In this document: positions 18,463 to 27,045 of the stretch, piece by piece
How positions within the stretch are numbered: position 1 is the first letter of the stretch
Layout: each line of letters starts with the position of its first letter
Source: Streptomyces griseus
Lineage (GTDB): Bacteria; Actinomycetota; Actinomycetes; Streptomycetales; Streptomycetaceae
Reading direction: 5' to 3'
DNA: 64,000 nucleotides
NCBI RefSeq assembly: GCF_900460065.1
Contig: NZ_UAVD01000037.1
Location: 62,001 to 126,000, forward strand
Position numbers and translations under genes: made by a program
Notes under the pieces: model-generated
Database searches by the model: none
What the model was told of the DNA's origin: nothing
The model's input: only the letters and a program-made list of their open reading frames with translations

Positions 18463-19908
18463 ATGGGATCCACCTCCGCCCACAACAATGAGGGCCTTGG
18501 CCGTCGCGATCTGATCAAGCGTTCTGCCGCACTCGGCCTGATCGCTGTTCCGACGATGAGCTTCCTGTCCGCCTGCGCGAGCGGCGACAGCAGCAGCGAC
18601 GACAAGGTCGAAAAGGGCGAAAAGACCGAGAAGAACCCGCTGGCCGTCAACGGCAGCGCACCGCTGGACATCGTGATCTTCGACGGCGGCTTCGGCACCA
18701 AGTACGCCGAGGACGCCAAGGCCGTCTACGAGAAGACCTATCCCGAGGCGAAGGTCAAGTTCTCCGCGACGCAGAAGATCCAGTCGGTTCTTCAGCCGCG
18801 GTTCAACGGTGGTACCCCGCCGGACCTGATCGACAACTCCGGTGCGCAGCAGATGGACATGGGCGTCCTGGTCGGCAAGAAGCAGCTCACCGACCTGACC
18901 CCGCTGCTCGACGCCCCCTCCATCGACGACCCCGCCAAGAAGGTCCGCGACACCCTGCGGCCCGGCATCATCGAGATGGGCCAGTTCGACGGCGACCCGG
19001 TCTGGATCATGTACTACGCGTACACGGTCTACGGTGTCTGGTACTCGCAGACCGCGCTGGAGAAGCTCGACGCCACGTACCCGGAGACCTGGGACGACAT
19101 GCTCGCGCTCTGCGCGAAGGCGAAGAAGAAGGGCATCGCCGGCTGGACCTACCCCGGCAAGCACCCCTACTACCTCCCCTTCTCGCTGTACCCCTTCATC
19201 GGCAAGATCGGCGGCGTCGAGGTCCTCGACGCGATCGACAACCTGGAGCCGAAGGCCTGGGAGCACCCGGCGGTCAAGGCGGCCTTCGACGCGTACTACG
19301 AGCTCGTCGCCAAGGACTACATCCTGGAGGGCACCCCGGGTCTGGACCACCGCGGCTCCCAGGGCGCGTGGGCCCGCGGCAAGGCGCTGTTCATCCCGAA
19401 CGGCTCCTGGGTCGAGAACGAGGAAGCGGCGATCATCCCCAAGGACTTCAAGCTGTCCGTGGGCGCTCCCTCCAGCCTCGACTCCTCGGACAAGCTGCCC
19501 TTCGGCACCCTCTGGGCGTCCGGCGGCGAGCCGTTCATCGTCCCGAGCAAGGCGAAGAACCCCGAGGGCGGCATGGAGCAGCTGCGCATCATGCTCAGCG
19601 AGGACTCCTCGAAGTCCTTCACGTCGAGCACCAAGTCGCTCTCCGCCTTCAACGGCGGCACGGACGGCATCGAGCTCTCCGACGGTCTCAAGTCCGGTGT
19701 CGCCGCGCTGGAGAAGGCCGGCACCAACGTGGTCAACCCGCGCCTGCAGGACTGGTACGTGAAGCTCCAGAAGGAGCAGATCGGCGTCGCCGCGCTCGGC
19801 GAGATGATGGCGGGCCGCGCCAAGCCGGCCGAGACCATCAAGAAGATCCAGGCCTTCGCCGACGCGACCGCCAAGGACCAGTCCATCAAGCACTTCAAGC
19901 ACCAGTGA
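18463..19908 (+). CDS. ngcE: GlcNAc/chitobiose ABC transporter, solute-binding lipoprotein NgcE
   Basis: 481 residues from ATG 18463 (GAGG at eight bases); a TTG two codons earlier is possible but too close to that site. The signal is a twin-arginine lipoprotein type: GRRDLIKRSAALGL with R14-R15, then lipobox LSAC with Cys38. The mature protein is a family-1 extracellular binding protein with TGxPPDL-like GGTPPDLIDNSGAQQ, and its sequence matches the NgcE group that binds N-acetylglucosamine and diacetylchitobiose. It heads an operon with two permeases and no ATPase gene. Streptomycetes are known to energise several sugar importers with the shared ATPase MsiK encoded elsewhere. The dre-like site upstream fits GlcNAc-responsive control. 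Confidence 0.93.
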   Translation: MGSTSAHNNEGLGRRDLIKRSAALGLIAVPTMSFLSACASGDSSSDDKVEKGEKTEKNPLAVNGSAPLDIVIFDGGFGTKYAEDAKAVYEKTYPEAKVKFSATQKIQSVLQPRFNGGTPPDLIDNSGAQQMDMGVLVGKKQLTDLTPLLDAPSIDDPAKKVRDTLRPGIIEMGQFDGDPVWIMYYAYTVYGVWYSQTALEKLDATYPETWDDMLALCAKAKKKGIAGWTYPGKHPYYLPFSLYPFIGKIGGVEVLDAIDNLEPKAWEHPAVKAAFDAYYELVAKDYILEGTPGLDHRGSQGAWARGKALFIPNGSWVENEEAAIIPKDFKLSVGAPSSLDSSDKLPFGTLWASGGEPFIVPSKAKNPEGGMEQLRIMLSEDSSKSFTSSTKSLSAFNGGTDGIELSDGLKSGVAALEKAGTNVVNPRLQDWYVKLQKEQIGVAALGEMMAGRAKPAETIKKIQAFADATAKDQSIKHFKHQ

Positions 19909-19957
19909 CCACGCGTCACCAGCGGCGGGCAGCACGGGAAGGTCGGAGTCGGTAACG

Positions 19958-20878
19958 ATGCAACACGGTAAATACCGGTTCATAGTCGGGTTCTTGGTGG
20001 TCCCGATGGCGTTGTACGTCATCTTCGTCATCTGGCCCTTCATCCAGTCCATCTACTACTCGTTCACGGACTGGACGGGGCTGAGTCCCGACTTCAAGAT
20101 GGTCGGGTTCGACAACTACACCAAGATGCTCGACGACGACATCTTCTGGAAATCGCTGCAGCACAGCGTGATGCTGGCCATTCTGCTGCCGCTGGTGACG
20201 CTCGGGCTCGCGCTCTTCTTCGCCTTCATGCTCAACGTGGGCGGGCGGCGCCGCAAGGGCGCCGCCATCGCCGGCGTACGCGGCTCCGGCTTCTACAAGA
20301 TCGCCTACTTCTTCCCGCAGGTGCTCTCGATCGCGATCGTGGCCATCCTGTTCCAGTTCGCCTTCGACCCGGCCCAGGGCATGATCAACGGCACGCTCAA
20401 GGCCGTGGGCTTCGACGACGTGCCGACCTGGCTCGGGGATCCGCAACTGGCCCTGTGGGTCGTGATGGCGGTCCTCGTCTGGTGCACCACCGGCTTCTTC
20501 GTGGTGCTGTTCTCCGCGGGCATGGCCTCCATCCCCAAGGACTTCTACGAAGCCGCCCTGCTGGACGGGGCGAGCCGCTTCACGACCTTCTTCCGGATCA
20601 CGCTGCCCCTGCTGTGGGACACGGTCCAGTCCGGCTGGGTCTACATGGGCATCCTGGCGCTCGGCGCCGAGGGCTTCGCGATCGTCCACATCATGAGCGT
20701 CGGTCCCGGTGGGCCCGACTACTCGACCACCGTCCTGCCGCTGTACGTGTACCAGTCGGCGTTCCGTGACGGACAGGCGGGCTACGCGACCACGATCGGT
20801 GTCGCCCTGCTCATCGTGACGCTGGCGTTCGCCGCCATCGTCATGCGGGTGGGCCGGCGCGAGCGGCTGGAGTTCTGA
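19958..20878 (+). CDS. ngcF: ABC transporter permease NgcF
   Basis: 306 residues, MalF-type sugar permease. Hydrophobic segments begin at FIVGFLVVPMALYVIFVIWP, and the EAA loop that docks the ATPase is EAALLDGASRFTTFFRITLP. It follows ngcE by 49 nt with its own GGAG, and its stop overlaps the next start in TGATG. It forms the membrane channel with NgcG. Confidence 0.93.
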   Translation: MQHGKYRFIVGFLVVPMALYVIFVIWPFIQSIYYSFTDWTGLSPDFKMVGFDNYTKMLDDDIFWKSLQHSVMLAILLPLVTLGLALFFAFMLNVGGRRRKGAAIAGVRGSGFYKIAYFFPQVLSIAIVAILFQFAFDPAQGMINGTLKAVGFDDVPTWLGDPQLALWVVMAVLVWCTTGFFVVLFSAGMASIPKDFYEAALLDGASRFTTFFRITLPLLWDTVQSGWVYMGILALGAEGFAIVHIMSVGPGGPDYSTTVLPLYVYQSAFRDGQAGYATTIGVALLIVTLAFAAIVMRVGRRERLEF

Positions 20879-21816
20879 TGAAGACCACTGACACCCCTCC
20901 CCCCGGGCCCTCCGACGCCCACGCGGCGACCGTCCCGGCCCAGCGCACCGGGCCGGTGGGCAAGGGCGCCTCCGCCCCCGCGAAGAAGAGTGAGGGCCAG
21001 GTCCTCAACGTCTTCTCGCACGGGGTGCTGATCCTGTGGGCGATCATGGTCGTCCTGCCGCTGTTCTGGGCGGTGATGTCCTCGTTCAAGACCGACGCGG
21101 ACATCTTCAACACCCCGTGGTCGCTGCCCGGTTCACTGAACTTCGACAGCTGGGGCCGGGCCTGGAGCCAGGCCCACATGAGCGAGTACTTCCTCAACAC
21201 CATCCTGGTGGTGGGCGGGTCGCTCACGGGCACCCTGGTCCTCGGGTCCATGGCCGCCTACGTGCTCGCGCGCTTCGAGTTCCCGGGCAACCGGTTCATT
21301 TACTTCTTGTTCGTCGGCGGCATGAGCTTCCCGGTCATGCTGGCGCTGGTCCCGTTGTTCTACGTCATGGACAACATGGGGCTGCTGAACACGATCCACG
21401 GCCTGATCCTGGTGTACATCGCCTACTCGCTGCCGTTCACCGTGTTCTTCCTGACCTCGTTCTTCCGGACGCTGCCGACCTCGGTGGCGGAGGCGTCGAT
21501 CATCGACGGGGCCTCGCACACCCGTACGTTCTTCCAGGTCATGCTGCCGATGGCCAGGCCCGGCCTGATCAGCGTCGGCATCTTCAACTTCCTGGGGCAG
21601 TGGAACCAGTACATGCTGCCCACCGTGCTGAACACCGACCCGGACAAGCGGGTGCTGGCCCAGGGCCTGGTGGAGCTGGCCTCCAGCCAGGGCTACAAGG
21701 GCGACTACTCCGGCCTCTTCGCCGGGCTGGTGATCGCGATGCTGCCGGTGCTGGCGGCGTACATCATCTTCCAGCGCCAGGTCGTCTCCGGCCTGACGGC
21801 GGGCGCCCTGAAGTAG
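20878..21816 (+). CDS. ngcG: ABC transporter permease NgcG
   Basis: 312 residues, MalG-type permease. About 40 cytoplasmic Pro/Ala-rich residues precede the first TM helix (VFSHGVLILWAIMVVLPLFW). The EAA loop is EASIIDGASHTRTFFQVMLP. Translation is coupled to ngcF through a one-base overlap (TGATG). A 20-bp hairpin 16 nt downstream ends the operon. Confidence 0.93.
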   Translation: MKTTDTPPPGPSDAHAATVPAQRTGPVGKGASAPAKKSEGQVLNVFSHGVLILWAIMVVLPLFWAVMSSFKTDADIFNTPWSLPGSLNFDSWGRAWSQAHMSEYFLNTILVVGGSLTGTLVLGSMAAYVLARFEFPGNRFIYFLFVGGMSFPVMLALVPLFYVMDNMGLLNTIHGLILVYIAYSLPFTVFFLTSFFRTLPTSVAEASIIDGASHTRTFFQVMLPMARPGLISVGIFNFLGQWNQYMLPTVLNTDPDKRVLAQGLVELASSQGYKGDYSGLFAGLVIAMLPVLAAYIIFQRQVVSGLTAGALK

Positions 21817-21831
21817 CCCGCGACGCGCGTA

Positions 21832-21876
21832 CGGCCCGGTGCCCCGGCGGAATCCCTCCGCCGGGGCACTGGGCCG
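21832..21876 (+). terminator. 20-bp hairpin terminating ngcEFG
   Basis: Stem 21832-21851 with 21857-21876, one G-T pair, loop ATCCC. It separates ngcEFG from the ROK regulator gene. Confidence 0.85.
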
Positions 21877-22028
21877 TTGTGGTGTGCACGTGCTCAGGTC
21901 TTGACGGGAGGCACCCCCGAACGGTGAGCTTAGAGTTCACATGTTGGAGGAAGCCGGGGTCTCATCGCTGCGGCCCCGGCCGGGGCGGTCTTCAGGACCG
22001 CCCGCCAAGGGCAGGAGTGGATGAGTCG

Positions 22029-23228
22029 ATGGAGACTCCCGGGTCGCAGACATCGCTGCACAGGGCCAATCTGGAGCGGGTCGTCCGCGCCGTACGGATG
22101 GCGGGATCGCTCACCCAGGCGGAGATCGCCCGGAGCACGGGCCTCTCCGCGGCCACCGTCTCCAATATCGTCCGGGAGCTGAAGGACGGCGGAACGGTCG
22201 AGGTCACTCCCACCTCGGCGGGCGGCCGGCGGGCCCGCAGCGTCTCGCTCAGCGGCGACGCCGGCATCGTCATCGGCGTCGACTTCGGCCATACGCACCT
22301 GCGCGTCGCCGTCGGCAACCTCGCCCACCAGGTGCTTGCCGAGGAGTCCGAGCCGCTGGACGTCGACGCCTCGTCCGCCGAGGGCTTCGACCGCGCGGAA
22401 GTGCTGGTCAAGCGGTTGATCGAGGCCACCGGCATCGGCCCGGACAAGGTGATCGGCATCGGACTCGGCGTACCGGGCCCCATCGACGTCGAGTCCGGCA
22501 CCCTGGGCTCCACCTCGATCCTGCCGGGCTGGACCGGCATCAATCCCAGCGAGGAGCTCTCCGGCCGCCTCGGCGTGCCCGTGTACGTCGACAACGACGC
22601 CAACCTCGGGGCGCTCGGCGAGCTGGTCTGGGGGAGCGGGCGGGGCGTCAAGGACCTCGCCTACATCAAGGTGGCCAGCGGTGTCGGCGCCGGCCTGGTG
22701 ATCGACGGGACCATCTACCGGGGCCCCGGCGGCACGGCCGGCGAGATCGGGCACATCACGCTCGACGAGTCGGGCCCGGTGTGCCGCTGCGGCAACCGCG
22801 GCTGCCTGGAGACCTTCACGGCCGCCCGCTACGTCCTGCCGCTGCTCCAGCCCAGCCACGGCCCCGGGCTCACCATGGAGCGGGTGGTCCAGCTGGCCCG
22901 GGAGGGCGATCCGGGCTGCCGCCGGGTGATCGGTGACGTGGGCCGCCACATAGGCAGCGGCGTGGCCAACCTGTGCAATCTGCTCAACCCGAGCCGGGTC
23001 GTGCTCGGCGGCTCGCTGGCGGAGGCCGGGGAGCTGGTCCTGGGGCCCATACGGGACTCCGTGTCGCGTTACGCGATCCCCAGCGCCGCGCGGCAGCTCT
23101 CGGTGCTGCCCGGCGCGCTCGGCGGGCGGGCCGAGGTGCTGGGCGCACTCGCCCTGGTGCTCAGCGAGATGGGGGATTCGACCCTTTTGGAGAGCACCCT
23201 CCCCACGGCCACTCCTGCCTTCACTTAG
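22029..23228 (+). CDS. rok7B7: ROK-family transcriptional regulator Rok7B7
   Basis: 399 residues from ATG 22029 (GGAG 11 nt upstream; an in-frame GTG at 22017 overlaps that site). Residues about 12-65 are a winged HTH (LTQAEIARSTGLSAATVSNI). The rest is a ROK sugar-kinase-like domain with IVIGVDFGHTHLRVAVG, GIGLGVPGPID, the sugar-site region GTAGEIGHITLDESG and the ROK zinc motif CRCGNRGCLETF. Gene order with ngcEFG before and xylFGH after is that of S. coelicolor SCO6008. There, from memory, the protein affects xylose use, glucose repression and antibiotic production. A sequence matching its remembered binding motif lies before xylF. Confidence 0.9.
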   Translation: METPGSQTSLHRANLERVVRAVRMAGSLTQAEIARSTGLSAATVSNIVRELKDGGTVEVTPTSAGGRRARSVSLSGDAGIVIGVDFGHTHLRVAVGNLAHQVLAEESEPLDVDASSAEGFDRAEVLVKRLIEATGIGPDKVIGIGLGVPGPIDVESGTLGSTSILPGWTGINPSEELSGRLGVPVYVDNDANLGALGELVWGSGRGVKDLAYIKVASGVGAGLVIDGTIYRGPGGTAGEIGHITLDESGPVCRCGNRGCLETFTAARYVLPLLQPSHGPGLTMERVVQLAREGDPGCRRVIGDVGRHIGSGVANLCNLLNPSRVVLGGSLAEAGELVLGPIRDSVSRYAIPSAARQLSVLPGALGGRAEVLGALALVLSEMGDSTLLESTLPTATPAFT

Positions 23229-23237
23229 ATAACGGAT

Positions 23238-23249
23238 GGCACCGTTGTC
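23238..23249 (+). promoter_or_regulatory. Diverged copy of the GH92 operator upstream of xylF
   Basis: GGCACCGTTGTC matches GACAACGTTGTC at 17990-18001 at 10 of 12 positions, and the right half CGTTGTCAT is identical. It may be a shared sugar-regulator site. Confidence 0.35.
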
Positions 23250-23253
23250 ATCT

Positions 23254-23276
23254 CGTTAAGGATTTACTCCTTGACG
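23254..23276 (+). promoter_or_regulatory. Inverted repeat containing a Rok7B7-type motif upstream of xylF
   Basis: CGTTAAGGA-TTTAC-TCCTTGACG, arms matching at eight of nine positions. Within it TTTACTCCTTGAC (23263-23275) satisfies every position of TTKAMKHSTTSAV, which I recall as the published Rok7B7 consensus. It lies 73-95 nt before the xylF start and directly after the regulator gene. Confidence 0.6.
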
Positions 23277-23348
23277 CTGACGCTGGGGCCGAGTTGACTT
23301 CCAGCCACCTCGGCCGCAACGTCGCGGCCTCGTCAGGGAGGTTCGAGA

Positions 23349-24461
23349 ATGAACACGCGTATGCGTCGTGCCGCCGTTGCCGTTGCCGCCACCACGATGG
23401 CGATGTCGCTGGCCGCCTGCGGGAGTGCCAAGGAGTCCGGCGACAAGGCCGAAGGAGGTTCGGAGAAGAAGGGCGACGACCTGAAGATAGGTCTGCTCCT
23501 CCCCGAGAACCAGACGGCCCGTTACGAGAAGTTCGACCGGCCGATCATCGAGAAGAAGATCAGCGAGTTGACCGGCGGCAAGGGGAAGGTCACCTACGCC
23601 AACGCCAAGCAGGATGCGAACGCGCAGGCCCAGCACGTCGACACCATGATCACCAACAAGGTCGACGCGCTCATCGTGGGCGCCGTGGACTCCAAGGCGA
23701 TCGCCAACAGCATCAAGAAGGCCAAGGACGCCGGCATCCCCGTCGTCGCCTTCGACCGTCTCGCCGAGGGCCCCATCGACGCCTACACCTCCTTCGACAA
23801 CGAAGAGGTCGGCCGGGCCCAGGGCACCGCCCTGCTGGAGGCCCTGGGCGACAAGGCCGACGGCGGCACGATCGTGATGATGAACGGTGCGATCACCGAC
23901 CCGAACGCCGCCCTCTTCAAGAAGGGCGCCAAGTCGGTCCTCGACGGCAAGGTGAAGTACGGCAAGGAGTACGACACCAAGGAGTGGAAGCCGGAGAACG
24001 CCAACGCCAACATGGAAGCGGCGATCACCGCGCTCGGCAAGGACAAGATCGACGGCGTCTACTCCGCCAACGACGGCATGGCGGGCGGCATCATCACCGC
24101 CCTCAAGGGCGCCGGCATCTCGCCGCTGCCGCCGGTCACCGGCCAGGACGCCGAACTGGCGGGCGTGCAGCGCATCGTCACCGGTGAGCAGTTCATGAGC
24201 GTCTACAAGTCCTACCCGGCCGAGGGCATCGTCGCCGCGGAGATGGCCGTCGCCCTCGCCAAGGGCGAGAAGCTCGACTCCATCGCCACCTCCAAGGTCG
24301 ACAGCGCCACCACGAAGGGCATCCCGACGGTCCTCGTCCCGGTCGTCTCGCTGACCAAGGACAACATCAAGGACACCGTCATCAAGGACGGCATCTGGAC
24401 GCTGGACGAGATCTGCTCGGCCAAGTACAAGGCCTCCTGCGACAAGATCGGTCTGAAGTAG
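23349..24461 (+). CDS. xylF: Xylose-type ABC transporter, substrate-binding lipoprotein XylF
   Basis: 370 residues. Sec lipoprotein signal with lipobox LAAC (Cys24). The mature part is a type-I periplasmic-binding fold: LKIGLLLPENQTARYEKFDRP, ALIVGAVDSKAIANSIKKAK, GIPVVAFDRLAEG and YSANDGMAGGIITALKG. It is closest to the D-xylose-binding group. It is the first gene of xylFGH, with Rok7B7-type control before it. A bulged hairpin just after the stop may make binding-protein mRNA more abundant than the rest of the operon, as is usual. Confidence 0.9.
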   Translation: MNTRMRRAAVAVAATTMAMSLAACGSAKESGDKAEGGSEKKGDDLKIGLLLPENQTARYEKFDRPIIEKKISELTGGKGKVTYANAKQDANAQAQHVDTMITNKVDALIVGAVDSKAIANSIKKAKDAGIPVVAFDRLAEGPIDAYTSFDNEEVGRAQGTALLEALGDKADGGTIVMMNGAITDPNAALFKKGAKSVLDGKVKYGKEYDTKEWKPENANANMEAAITALGKDKIDGVYSANDGMAGGIITALKGAGISPLPPVTGQDAELAGVQRIVTGEQFMSVYKSYPAEGIVAAEMAVALAKGEKLDSIATSKVDSATTKGIPTVLVPVVSLTKDNIKDTVIKDGIWTLDEICSAKYKASCDKIGLK

Positions 24462-24480
24462 TCCCCAGGGGCCCCGGCCC

Positions 24481-24516
24481 CGGGAACCCGGCACGCCCCC
24501 GAGCCGCCGGGTCCCG
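24481..24516 (+). terminator. Attenuator-like hairpin between xylF and xylG
   Basis: 24481-24492 pairs with 24506-24516 with one bulged A and a 13-nt loop, 20 nt after the xylF stop. The remaining intergenic DNA to 24770 is GC-rich and holds no gene. Confidence 0.5.
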
Positions 24517-24770
24517 CCCGCTCCACCGCCACCCGGCCCGCCGCGCCCGCGCGAGGGCCGGGCGGCCCCACCGCCCGCGCGAGCGTCGGCCCCCGGCCCG
24601 CCCGCGCAACGAAGCCTGTCCGGCGTCCCGCACATCAACCGTCCCGCTACCGGGCGGGGCGCCGGACGGAACGCTTCCCCGCATTCCTCGTATCCCTTCT
24701 GCTCGACACCGCCGCGCCTTCCCCCGGGCGCGGCATCCCCGCCGGTCAGGCGGCGAAGGAGATGGTTCAT

Positions 24771-25550
24771 GTGTCCGCTACGCCCGTGTTGGCGTTGCGA
24801 GGGGTCTCCAAGCGCTTCGGTGCCGTCCAGGTACTCACCGATGTAGAGCTTGAGGTCCACGCCGGTGAGGTGGTCGCCCTGGTGGGCGACAACGGCGCCG
24901 GTAAATCAACGCTGGTCAAGACGATCGCCGGAGTGCACCCCATCGATGACGGCGTCATCGAGTGGGAGGGCAGGGCCGTGCGGATCGACAAGCCGCACGA
25001 CGCCCAGAACCTCGGCGTCGCGACCGTCTACCAAGACCTCGCGCTGTGCGACAACATCGATGTCGTCGGCAACCTCTACCTCGGCCGGGAGCTGCGCAGG
25101 TTCGGCGTCCTGGACGAGGTCGAGATGGAGCGCCGCTCCCGCGAGCTGCTGTCCACGCTCTCCATCCGCATTCCGAGCGTCCGCATCCCGATCGCCTCGC
25201 TCTCCGGCGGCCAGCGCCAGACGGTGGCCATCGCCCGGTCGATGCTGGGCGAGCCCCGCCTCGTCATCCTGGACGAGCCGACCGCGGCCCTCGGCGTCGA
25301 GCAGACCGCCCAGGTCCTCGACCTCGTCGAGCGGCTGCGCGAGCGTGGCCACGCGGTCATCCTCATCAGCCACAACATGGCCGACGTGAAGGCCGTGGCC
25401 GACAAGGTCGCTGTGCTCCGGCTGGGCCGGAACAACGGTGTCTTCGATGTGAAGACCACCTCCCAGGAAGAGATCATCTCCGCCATCACCGGGGCCACGG
25501 ACAACGCCGTGACCCGACGTGCGGCGCGCAACGCGGAGGTTTCCCCGTGA
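24771..25550 (+). CDS. xylG: Xylose-type ABC transporter, ATP-binding protein XylG
   Basis: 259 residues from GTG 24771, nine bases after AAGGAG; the ATG at 24762 directly abuts that site and cannot use it. Single ABC domain: Walker A VGDNGAGKSTL, Q-loop VYQDLALCDNID, signature SLSGGQRQTVAIARSM and Walker B LVILDEPTAAL. E. coli XylG has two fused ABC domains (about 500 residues), so this is the short, one-domain type and presumably works as a homodimer. Its stop overlaps the xylH start as GTGA. Confidence 0.92.
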   Translation: MSATPVLALRGVSKRFGAVQVLTDVELEVHAGEVVALVGDNGAGKSTLVKTIAGVHPIDDGVIEWEGRAVRIDKPHDAQNLGVATVYQDLALCDNIDVVGNLYLGRELRRFGVLDEVEMERRSRELLSTLSIRIPSVRIPIASLSGGQRQTVAIARSMLGEPRLVILDEPTAALGVEQTAQVLDLVERLRERGHAVILISHNMADVKAVADKVAVLRLGRNNGVFDVKTTSQEEIISAITGATDNAVTRRAARNAEVSP

Positions 25551-26881
25551 CCACCGACGAGACCACCAACACGGCGGACAAGAGCAGCAGCTCCTGGGAC
25601 AAGGGCAGCGACCCGGTGGACGCGCCCCCGGTCGGCAATCCGGACGCCGCCGACGGCGCCGCCACGGTCGTCGACCCCCGGCTGCTCATCCGCGAGCAGG
25701 GCTTCGCCGGCTACCTCACCGAGTTCAAGCGCAAGATCAGCGGCGGTGACCTGGGCTCGATCCCGGTGATCATCGGACTCGCGATCATCGCCATCGTCTT
25801 CCAGAGCCTGAACTCCGAGTTCCTCTCCGCGAAGAACATCAGCGACATCGCGGTCACCATGGTCGCCACGGGCATGATGGCCGTGGGCATCATCTTCGTC
25901 CTGCTGCTCGGCGAGATCGACCTCTCGGTCGGCTCCGTCTCCGGTGTCTCCGGCGCCCTGGTCGCGGTCCTCAGCGTCACCCAGGGCATGAACGAGTGGC
26001 TGGCGATCGTCGTCGCCATCGTCAGCGGCGCGGTGATGGGCGCGATCCACGGCTTCTTCTTCGCCCGGATCGGGGCCCCGGCCTTCGCCGTCACCCTGGC
26101 GGGCCTGCTGTTCTGGCTCGGCTTCATGCTCCAGCTGCTCGGCGACTCCGGCACGATCAACCTGGACGGCGAGGGGGTGGTCGGCAAGCTGACCACGTAC
26201 TACTTCACCGACGTCGCCGCCGCCTACGGGCTCGCCGCCGTCGCGGTCGTCGGCTACTTCGCCGCCGCCTTCCTCGACACCCGCCGCCGGGAGGCCGCGG
26301 GCATCCCGTCCCGGCCGATCGCCGACATCGCCGTGCGCACCGCGGTCCTCGCGGTGTTCGCCTTCGCCGCCGCGTACATGTTCAACCAGTACCGCGGCCT
26401 GCCGCTGGCCCTGGTCCTCTTCCTGATCGTCCTGGTCGGCACGGACTTCGTGCTCCGCCGCACGGCCTACGGGCGGAAGATCTTCGCGCTCGGCGGCAGC
26501 GTCGAGGCCTCCCGGCGGGCCGGTATCAACGTCACCGCGATCAGGATCTCCGTCTTCTCCATCGCGGGGACCTTCGCGGCGATCGGCGGCCTGTTCTGGG
26601 CCTCCAAGATCGCGGCGGCCAACCAGGGCTCCGGCACCGGCGACCTCCTGATGAACGTCATCGCGGCGGCCGTCATCGGCGGCACCAGCCTCTTCGGCGG
26701 CCGCGGCCGCACCTGGAACGCCCTGCTCGGCGTCATGGTGATCGTCTCGATCCAGTACGGCCTGTCGCTGGAGGGCATCGCCACCCCGATCCAGTACATG
26801 GTCACGGGCGCCGTGCTTCTCGCCACGGTCGTCATCGACTCCGTCACCCGTAAGACCCAGAAGACCGCGGGTCGCGCCTGA
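25547..26881 (+). CDS. xylH: Xylose-type ABC transporter, permease XylH
   Basis: 444 residues from GTG 25547 (GTGA overlap with xylG). About 70 hydrophilic residues precede the membrane part, which begins SIPVIIGLAIIAIVFQSLNS. Features of the ribose/xylose permease family are LLLGEIDLSVGSVSG, AGLLFWLGFMLQLLG and LGGSVEASRRAGINV. The final part VIGGTSLFGGRGRTWNALLG matches the same family. With XylF and XylG it would import xylose or a related pentose. Confidence 0.93.
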   Translation: MTTDETTNTADKSSSSWDKGSDPVDAPPVGNPDAADGAATVVDPRLLIREQGFAGYLTEFKRKISGGDLGSIPVIIGLAIIAIVFQSLNSEFLSAKNISDIAVTMVATGMMAVGIIFVLLLGEIDLSVGSVSGVSGALVAVLSVTQGMNEWLAIVVAIVSGAVMGAIHGFFFARIGAPAFAVTLAGLLFWLGFMLQLLGDSGTINLDGEGVVGKLTTYYFTDVAAAYGLAAVAVVGYFAAAFLDTRRREAAGIPSRPIADIAVRTAVLAVFAFAAAYMFNQYRGLPLALVLFLIVLVGTDFVLRRTAYGRKIFALGGSVEASRRAGINVTAIRISVFSIAGTFAAIGGLFWASKIAAANQGSGTGDLLMNVIAAAVIGGTSLFGGRGRTWNALLGVMVIVSIQYGLSLEGIATPIQYMVTGAVLLATVVIDSVTRKTQKTAGRA

Positions 26882-26891
26882 CCGCACGTTC

Positions 26892-26936
26892 GCGCAGGTG
26901 CCCGGCGTCCCCACAGGGGCTGCCGGGCACCTGTGC
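26892..26936 (+). terminator. Two-tier hairpin after xylFGH
   Basis: Outer arms 26892-26906 and 26922-26936 with one G-T pair, and an inner CCCC/GGGG stem around ACA. It lies 11 nt after the xylH stop. Confidence 0.8.
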
Positions 26937-27045
26937 GTGTCCGGGTATCGCTACGAACGGGCCCGCCCGCTGCTCACGTCCGGTAGCGGAACATTAGACT
27001 CATCGGATCGGCACGCTCGATCAGCTCAAACGCAAGGAGGCACGG

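Noticed and set aside
24762..24764. ATG as start of xylG
   Set aside because: It directly abuts AAGGAG; GTG 24771 has a nine-base spacing.
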